Source: Flammeovirga sp. EKP202
GTDB lineage: Bacteria > Bacteroidota > Bacteroidia > Cytophagales > Flammeovirgaceae
Assembly: GCF_014534745.1 (NCBI RefSeq)
Contig: NZ_JACVVP010000064.1
Location: 1 to 39,476 of the forward strand
Reading direction: 5' to 3'
Length of the DNA: 39,476 nucleotides
How positions within the stretch are numbered: the stretch's first letter is position 1; every line of letters begins with the position of its first letter. The translations under genes and the position numbers were made by a program. The notes beneath the pieces are model-generated. The model worked only from the letters and a program-made list of their open reading frames with translations, ran no database searches and was not told where the DNA came from. Shown in pieces: positions 34,405-39,476 of the stretch.

Positions 34405-37392
34405 TTATTCTGTTAGTGTATCCCATTGGTTTATTTTCTGATTATAATCTTCAAGAAGAGAAGCATAAAGTTGATTGACTCTTTTTACAGCTGCATCAGA
34501 CAATAAATATTCTGCTTCAACTTTTTTAGAATTGGCAAAATCTTTTAGACCTAAAGAAAAACAAGTTTCCAAATAGCTATTCGTAATGATTTCAGAGTAA
34601 GGGTTAAGTTGTAAATGCTCTGATACAAATTGGAATGCTTCTTCAGTCTTTTCTTCTTTCAGTAAATTATTCGCATAATATCGGATAAATGCACTATTAA
34701 AGTATAACTGCTGTTGATCTTTTTGGTTTAAAAAGCTCGTTCCTTTAAAGATGTCACTATATAGCTTACCATCAACAGTATTTATATCTAATTGATCTAC
34801 CCAAAGTGCTGTTTGTTCTAAATTTAACCCTAATAAATAATCTGCTTCAACACATTTTGATTTAGAGACATTACTAATCTCTAAATTACTTAATTGATTT
34901 ATAAATGCCTTCGTTTCTTCTTTATCATTAAGTGAAATGTAATGATCAATAATCACATTAATTAAATCTTCAGCATGAATTGAGTTCTTGATGCCATCAA
35001 TTTTTTGTTCGATTGAAAGTTGCTTATGATTTAAAAGAACTTGGAAATAATATTCATTTTCTTCTTCTGATCTTAATTCGCTACTGTTGAGATAGTGCTT
35101 TATAATCTCTACATCCGAAGTTTGAAGGATATTTAGTTTAAACACAAAGTCCCATAATTGATTCGTATAATTACGATTGTCTAATTGAGTAGCGGCCATG
35201 GCTAATGGATAAGCAGAGGCTTTTTGACCTAATTTAAAAGCTTGATCTAATTGATCTACTGCCAATTGGAATTGATTTTTCTCTAATGCATCCAATCCCA
35301 GTAAGAATAAATAATAGCCGTTTGTTTTTCCATATCTATCATTCAATTCCAAAAGGTTATGTCTACCACTGAAATAAGTTTTTTGATTATAATGGTTGAC
35401 AAAAGAAGAAAATAATAGTTGTTCTCTGTTTTCAAGATTATGCCCAGATTTTAATTTCTCTTGAATGACAGCATCTAGATCAAAAGGTTCTTCCTTTCCA
35501 ATGTTGTTGATACTATAATTATAGATATAACTGATCTGATTTCCGTTTAATACAGAATCTTTCACTAAGTCTTCAAAAAATGTGCTTGTACTATTGATTT
35601 CAGACTCATTTAAATAGGCAAGTTGATTTACAGTTTGATTTAAATCTGAAGTGCTAGAAAGTTCCTTTAGGTATTTACTTTCATCATTAATAGGCAACTT
35701 TGCTAATGCAGAAATTGCCAAATAATTACTTTCCAGTATAGGAGCATCATTCTGAGCAATTTGAATACCTTGATCTAAATAATGCAAAGCACTATCAACT
35801 TCTCCTATTCTATAAAATGCTAAACCGAGATTATTAAAGATCTCCTTAGAGTGAGGGAACTTTTCTAAACCCTTTTTGAGCGTAATAATTGATTCAAGGT
35901 AATTTTTATTTTCAATATCAATTAATGCCATCTGCACAAAGCTTTGTTGACTCCCTTCATCTTTAGATGATTTATCATAAGCTAAACGAGCCATATCTTC
36001 TCTCTTATTATCTTGAGCGATATTAGCTAACATATAGTTGGAATGAAGGTTCCAAACACTGTACATTTTTGCCATTCCATACCTTTCTTCTGCCAAATAA
36101 GTGTTTCCACTGAAATATTCAGAATCACCTAGATTATTATAATATGAAGCCCATAAATAACGGTAAGATGTAAAATTATTGATATAGAATAATCCTATAG
36201 TAATAAGCAAACCAACTCCCCATGAAGATAAGAAATCAATATTCTGAGGTTTGAAAGCAATTTTATATACAGGTAGATTCTGTTTTATGATATCATAAAA
36301 ATTGTAGGAAATATAAAATAACATCAAGAAGCCAAAACCAATAAAGCAGATGGTGATCGCTTGCTCTAATGCGATGACATAAGATGTGTCAAACTGAGAA
36401 ATGTGGTAGGCATATGTAGAGGAAGCAATAATACTACTTCCAAGATAAACCCAAAAAAGTACAGATTCTTCCCTAGCAATGACTCCAAAAATTTCATCTT
36501 GTTGAGTAATTAACCAAAGGCCTATTAAGGTACTAATAACAAACAGTAAAATAGGAGGGAAGTAATATAAGCCAAGATCTAAACCATGAAATACATTAAG
36601 ATAAACATAGATAAGGTTGAGAAGGTAGATAATATAGAATACATAAAAATGCTTCACACTATCTCCACTTTGGCCTGTATTTTTGAAAGTAGTGATATAT
36701 AAAATCCCAAATGGAATACAAAGAGCTAAGAATACTACGAATAAAAAGGTAATGATAGTGAGGCTAGAGAATGAGTAACTCAGGCTCTCTACATACCAAT
36801 ATTCATCTTTAGCAAATGTATTGATTAGTGAAATAATACCTCCGCTTACAAATAGATAAGTCAAGAAACGGATAAAAAGAGAGACTTTAGCATTAAAATG
36901 AAAGTAAAAACTTATACATATATATACAGTTAGAACAATTCCTGTAAAAGCTTTATCATGAATGTCCTCCAGGAAATGAAGATTTTCTAAATGTAGGGTA
37001 CCAATAAGTAAAGCAAACACCCCGAATGAAATCCCGTGCCATAGCCTTGTTAAACCACTAATGCTACTCAAGAAGATTGAAAAGCCAATAATCAGTGAAA
37101 TACCATAAAGTAGAACATACTCAGGCGTTAAATTCATATTTTGACCTACGAAGTGCTCTAAAATCAAAAAAGAATCTGTTTGTATACTAAATGCGGTTTT
37201 CCACTTATCAAAAGAGAAAAGAGGTGTTTTTATCGCATCAACATATCCCGAAATACTCCAACCTATTCTTTCTGAAATATTATTTATTAAGTAATAAATT
37301 AATACGGTAAGTGTTGATAACAAGGAGATTAATCCAATTGACTTGATAACAGGGCTACTTTTTTTAATCCAAAAATTCATCCGTTTGTACAT
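34405..37392 (-). CDS. Large membrane protein: about 11 TM segments plus TPR domain
   Basis: A 995-residue protein using the ATG at 37392; an ATG at 37380 is nearly as likely, and the longer frame opens with TTG inside a promoter-like element. The first roughly 420 residues hold about 11 hydrophobic segments. The rest is soluble and helical with canonical TPR units ([40 protein letters not shown]). With an odd TM count the TPR part would lie on the side opposite the N-terminus, possibly the periplasm. It has no FtsX, glycosyltransferase or O-antigen ligase motif I recognise. It is coupled to the ABC ATPase (4-base gap). Confidence 0.85.
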   Translation of the reverse strand: MYKRMNFWIKKSSPVIKSIGLISLLSTLTVLIYYLINNISERIGWSISGYVDAIKTPLFSFDKWKTAFSIQTDSFLILEHFVGQNMNLTPEYVLLYGISLIIGFSIFLSSISGLTRLWHGISFGVFALLIGTLHLENLHFLEDIHDKAFTGIVLTVYICISFYFHFNAKVSLFIRFLTYLFVSGGIISLINTFAKDEYWYVESLSYSFSSLTIITFLFVVFLALCIPFGILYITTFKNTGQSGDSVKHFYVFYIIYLLNLIYVYLNVFHGLDLGLYYFPPILLFVISTLIGLWLITQQDEIFGVIAREESVLFWVYLGSSIIASSTYAYHISQFDTSYVIALEQAITICFIGFGFLMLFYISYNFYDIIKQNLPVYKIAFKPQNIDFLSSWGVGLLITIGLFYINNFTSYRYLWASYYNNLGDSEYFSGNTYLAEERYGMAKMYSVWNLHSNYMLANIAQDNKREDMARLAYDKSSKDEGSQQSFVQMALIDIENKNYLESIITLKKGLEKFPHSKEIFNNLGLAFYRIGEVDSALHYLDQGIQIAQNDAPILESNYLAISALAKLPINDESKYLKELSSTSDLNQTVNQLAYLNESEINSTSTFFEDLVKDSVLNGNQISYIYNYSINNIGKEEPFDLDAVIQEKLKSGHNLENREQLLFSSFVNHYNQKTYFSGRHNLLELNDRYGKTNGYYLFLLGLDALEKNQFQLAVDQLDQAFKLGQKASAYPLAMAATQLDNRNYTNQLWDFVFKLNILQTSDVEIIKHYLNSSELRSEEENEYYFQVLLNHKQLSIEQKIDGIKNSIHAEDLINVIIDHYISLNDKEETKAFINQLSNLEISNVSKSKCVEADYLLGLNLEQTALWVDQLDINTVDGKLYSDIFKGTSFLNQKDQQQLYFNSAFIRYYANNLLKEEKTEEAFQFVSEHLQLNPYSEIITNSYLETCFSLGLKDFANSKKVEAEYLLSDAAVKRVNQLYASLLEDYNQKINQWDTLTE

Positions 37393-37402
37393 TAGTTGGA
37401 CC

Positions 37403-37410
37403 CAAAAATA
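37403..37410 (-). promoter_or_regulatory. Possible promoter -7 element of the TM/TPR-ABC operon
   Basis: On the minus strand TATTTTTG matches TAnnTTTG, 11 bases before the ATG at 37392 and 23 before that at 37380. No TTG at -33. If used, the later start is the more comfortable one. Confidence 0.35.
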
Positions 37411-37638
37411 CAAATATTTTAAAATGTAATCATTTTAAATATAAAATTAGTGAAGTCGTGCAATCGGTTTCGTTTTTATTCTGTTTTTTATTTTATTTGT
37501 ATATAATAAACGTAAGTGTAGTGCCGTTTAAAATTTTATCCTTTTTTTAAAAGATCGAATAACAGCCAAAAATTATACTAACAATTATTTTATATATTAT
37601 TTTTATTAAAACCGTCTATAACCTTGGAAACATTAGAA

Positions 37639-39195
37639 ATGTCAATAACAACAAAATTTCGTCCAGAGGATCTTGAATTAATGAAAGAAAAAGGGATCTC
37701 TCAAGAAGTAGTCGAAAAGCAACTTAATTATTTTAGAACAGGGTTTGAATTCGCAAACATTATTAGACCTGCTACGATTGGAGATGGTATAATAAAACTA
37801 CAAGACAGCGAAATAGAAGCTTTCGTAAACGAGTACAACACAGCAATACAAGATAAAGATATTGTGAAATTTGTACCTGCATCTGGTGCAGCAACTCGTA
37901 TGTTCAAGGCTCTTCTTGAATTTAAAAATGATTTAGAAGCGAAAGATTCATTTGCAGAACCAGATCTTGAAAAGAGTAAGGGTTTAGTAGCTGATTTCTT
38001 CAATAACATTATTCACTTCCCTCTTTACACTGAAATTTACTCAGAAGTAGCACAAAAGCTAGGTAACCTTGATGTATTAGTAGCTAACAAAGAATACAAG
38101 AAAATTCTAGAAGCCACTTTCTCAAGTAACCGATTACACTTAGCGAACCGTCCAAAAGGATTAATTGGATTCCATAAGTACAATGGAGAAGTAAGAACTC
38201 CTGTACAAGAACACATGATTGAAGGAGCAAATTATGCAAAAGACAAAAATGGTAAAGTAAATATCCACTTTACAGTATCTCCAGAACATCTTAATCAGTT
38301 CCAAGAATTGACAGATGTATATAAAGAGGTATATAATAAAAGATATGAGGCAGATTATGAGATTTCATTTTCGACTCAAAAGGCCTCTACTGATACAATC
38401 GCTGCTACAGCTAAAAACGAACCATTCAGAAAAGAAGACGGTGAACTGTTATTTAGACCAGGTGGTCACGGTGCATTGTTGGAAAACCTTAATGACATTG
38501 ATGCTGATATTATCTTTATTAAGAATATTGATAATGTCACAACAGATAGATTGAAAGAGGACACTTTTAAATACAAGAAGGCATTAGCAAGTATCTTAGT
38601 AGATACACAGAAAAAAATCTTCTCATTCTTAGAAAGACACGAAGCAGGAGAATCAAGCGAGAAACTAACTTCTGAGGTAATTGAGTTCTGTATGAAGCGT
38701 CTTGGTTGGAGCTTAGGTGAAGAACTAAGTGGTTTATCGAAAGAAGAGATTGAGAAATACTTCTTCGAAAAACTTAATCGACCTATCCGTGTTTGTGGCA
38801 TGGTGAAGAATGAAGGTGAGCCAGGTGGTGGCCCTTTCTGGTTAAAAGATGGTGACCATAGATCATTGCAAATCGTAGAAAGTGCTCAAATCAACTTCTC
38901 AAATCCTGTAAGAAGAGAAATTGCAAATGCAGCTACTCACTTTAATCCAGTAGATTTAGTTTGTGGTGTAAAGAATTATAAAGGCGAGAAATTCGATTTA
39001 ATGGAATATCGAAACGAAAATGCTGGTTTCATTACACACAAATCAAGAGATGGCCAGGAAATCCAAGCAATTGAATTGCCTGGTTTATGGAACGGATCAA
39101 TGGCATATTGGACAACTTTATTCGTGGAAGTACCAGTTTCTACATTTACTCCAGTAAAAACAGTAAATGATTTATTGAGACCAGAACATAGATAA
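37639..39195 (+). CDS. DUF4301 protein, possibly nucleotidyltransferase-like
   Basis: A 518-residue cytosolic protein starting at the ATG at 37639; the frame extends to a TTG at 37624. It carries the DUF4301 hallmark FVPASGAATRMFK (78-90). Further motifs are RPKGLIGFHKY (about 171-181), RPGGHGALLENLN (about 273-285), IFIKNIDNVTTD (about 292-303) and NEGEPGGGPFW (about 391-401). Their order resembles UDP-sugar pyrophosphorylases, namely a G-x-G-T-R loop with a downstream PKG, a GNGG-like segment, a DN motif and an EP segment. No experimental function is known to me. It is monocistronic. Confidence 0.88.
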   Translation: MSITTKFRPEDLELMKEKGISQEVVEKQLNYFRTGFEFANIIRPATIGDGIIKLQDSEIEAFVNEYNTAIQDKDIVKFVPASGAATRMFKALLEFKNDLEAKDSFAEPDLEKSKGLVADFFNNIIHFPLYTEIYSEVAQKLGNLDVLVANKEYKKILEATFSSNRLHLANRPKGLIGFHKYNGEVRTPVQEHMIEGANYAKDKNGKVNIHFTVSPEHLNQFQELTDVYKEVYNKRYEADYEISFSTQKASTDTIAATAKNEPFRKEDGELLFRPGGHGALLENLNDIDADIIFIKNIDNVTTDRLKEDTFKYKKALASILVDTQKKIFSFLERHEAGESSEKLTSEVIEFCMKRLGWSLGEELSGLSKEEIEKYFFEKLNRPIRVCGMVKNEGEPGGGPFWLKDGDHRSLQIVESAQINFSNPVRREIANAATHFNPVDLVCGVKNYKGEKFDLMEYRNENAGFITHKSRDGQEIQAIELPGLWNGSMAYWTTLFVEVPVSTFTPVKTVNDLLRPEHR

Positions 39196-39224
39196 ATATT
39201 TGATTTGTAGATATTTGAATATAG

Positions 39225-39258
39225 AATGCATTTACTGAAAAGTAAGTGCATTTTTTTA
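39225..39258 (+). terminator. Terminator of the DUF4301 gene
   Basis: Stem AATGCATTTACT (39225-39236) with AGTAAGTGCATT (39241-39252), GAAA tetraloop, one G-U pair, followed by a T tract. Confidence 0.9.
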
Positions 39259-39294
39259 TTTACGTTTATTTTGTGCTTTTTTTTACATAACCTA

Positions 39295-39324
39295 TTGCAT
39301 TTAAAAAAACTTCTATTACCTTTG
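39295..39324 (+). promoter_or_regulatory. Strong promoter, probably of an rRNA operon beyond the window
   Basis: TTG (39295-39297), a 19-base spacer, then TACCTTTG (39317-39324) followed by CA. This is the best match to the Bacteroidota consensus in the window. It is followed by CTCCC and a hairpin (CTTCAGC with GCTGAGG, 39332-39350). The following 120 bases hold no ORF. TACCTTTGCA-CTCCC-like starts are typical of Bacteroidota rRNA promoters, so a 16S gene may begin just beyond the end. Confidence 0.65.
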
Positions 39325-39476
39325 CACTCCCTTCAGCAAACGGCTGAGGAAAAAACATGATGTAAAAGAAGACTTTTGGGAGATATAATAATTTGTTTAT
39401 AAGTTGATTAAAGCGATGAAAAATTAAGTTTCTAAATAAAACAAAATAAGCATTGCAAATTAAATTTCTCTTCTTA

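Noticed and set aside
33700-37639. Cobalamin riboswitch controlling the adenosyltransferase operon
   Set aside because: No B12-box-like GCCACTG sequence or structured leader was seen upstream of the operon.

Overview
The window looks like chromosomal, AT-rich DNA from a member of the Bacteroidota, most likely a marine Cytophagales/Flammeovirgaceae-type gliding bacterium. That placement is inferred from a mutY-ssb-gldE-gldD gliding cluster, promoters with the Bacteroidota -7 element TAnnTTTG instead of sigma70 boxes, no visible Shine-Dalgarno sites, tRNA genes without an encoded CCA, a ribosomal protein S16 with a long Ala/Glu tail, and the Bacteroidota families DUF2795, DUF4301 and DUF5916. 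No mobile element, phage gene or CRISPR array was seen. The region reads as core genome with lineage-specific envelope genes.

Layout. 1-234: two identical tRNA-Arg(ACG) genes (minus) with a good promoter. 278-3094: a secreted GH3-like/serine-hydrolase fusion whose GH3 half has lost its catalytic motifs. 3342-4798: ahcY with its own promoter and two terminators. 4797-7973 (minus): a DsrE-like membrane-anchored protein, rpsP, and a two-gene envelope operon (beta-barrel protein plus unknown secreted protein). 8253-13048 (plus): rhomboid protease, DUF2062, mutY, ssb, gldE, gldD. 13062-14720: a stand-alone receiver domain, ispD, a DUF2795 protein. 14927-18774 (minus): a duplicated-domain secreted protein and a large PorE-like OmpA protein, separated by a 563-bp gap that may encode a plus-strand non-coding RNA. 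19061-23713 (plus): small membrane protein, fused Gate-domain transporter, DUF5916 outer-membrane protein. 23714-28649 (minus): alpha/beta hydrolase, rplY, prs, small secreted protein, ACC-deaminase-like PLP enzyme, hslV. 28907-31501 (plus): M1 aminopeptidase lipoprotein. 31600-33081: glucosaminidase and a 66-aa protein. 33142-37392 (minus): operon of an 11-TM/TPR protein, an ABC ATPase without a permease, and a PduO-type adenosyltransferase. 37639-39195 (plus): DUF4301. The last ~180 bases hold a near-consensus promoter and an ORF-free leader that may belong to an rRNA operon starting beyond the window.

How the genes fit together. Several units are housekeeping: translation (tRNAs, rpsP, rplY), nucleotides and methyl cycle (prs, ahcY), repair and replication (mutY, ssb), isoprenoids (ispD), proteolysis (hslV). 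Around them sit envelope functions: gliding/type IX secretion (gldE, gldD, PorE-like protein), peptidoglycan handling (glucosaminidase, serine hydrolase) and outer-membrane barrels. The best candidates for something undescribed are the permease-less ABC operon, the degenerate GH3 fusion, the putative ncRNA with five repeated motifs, and a nucleotidyltransferase reading of DUF4301.
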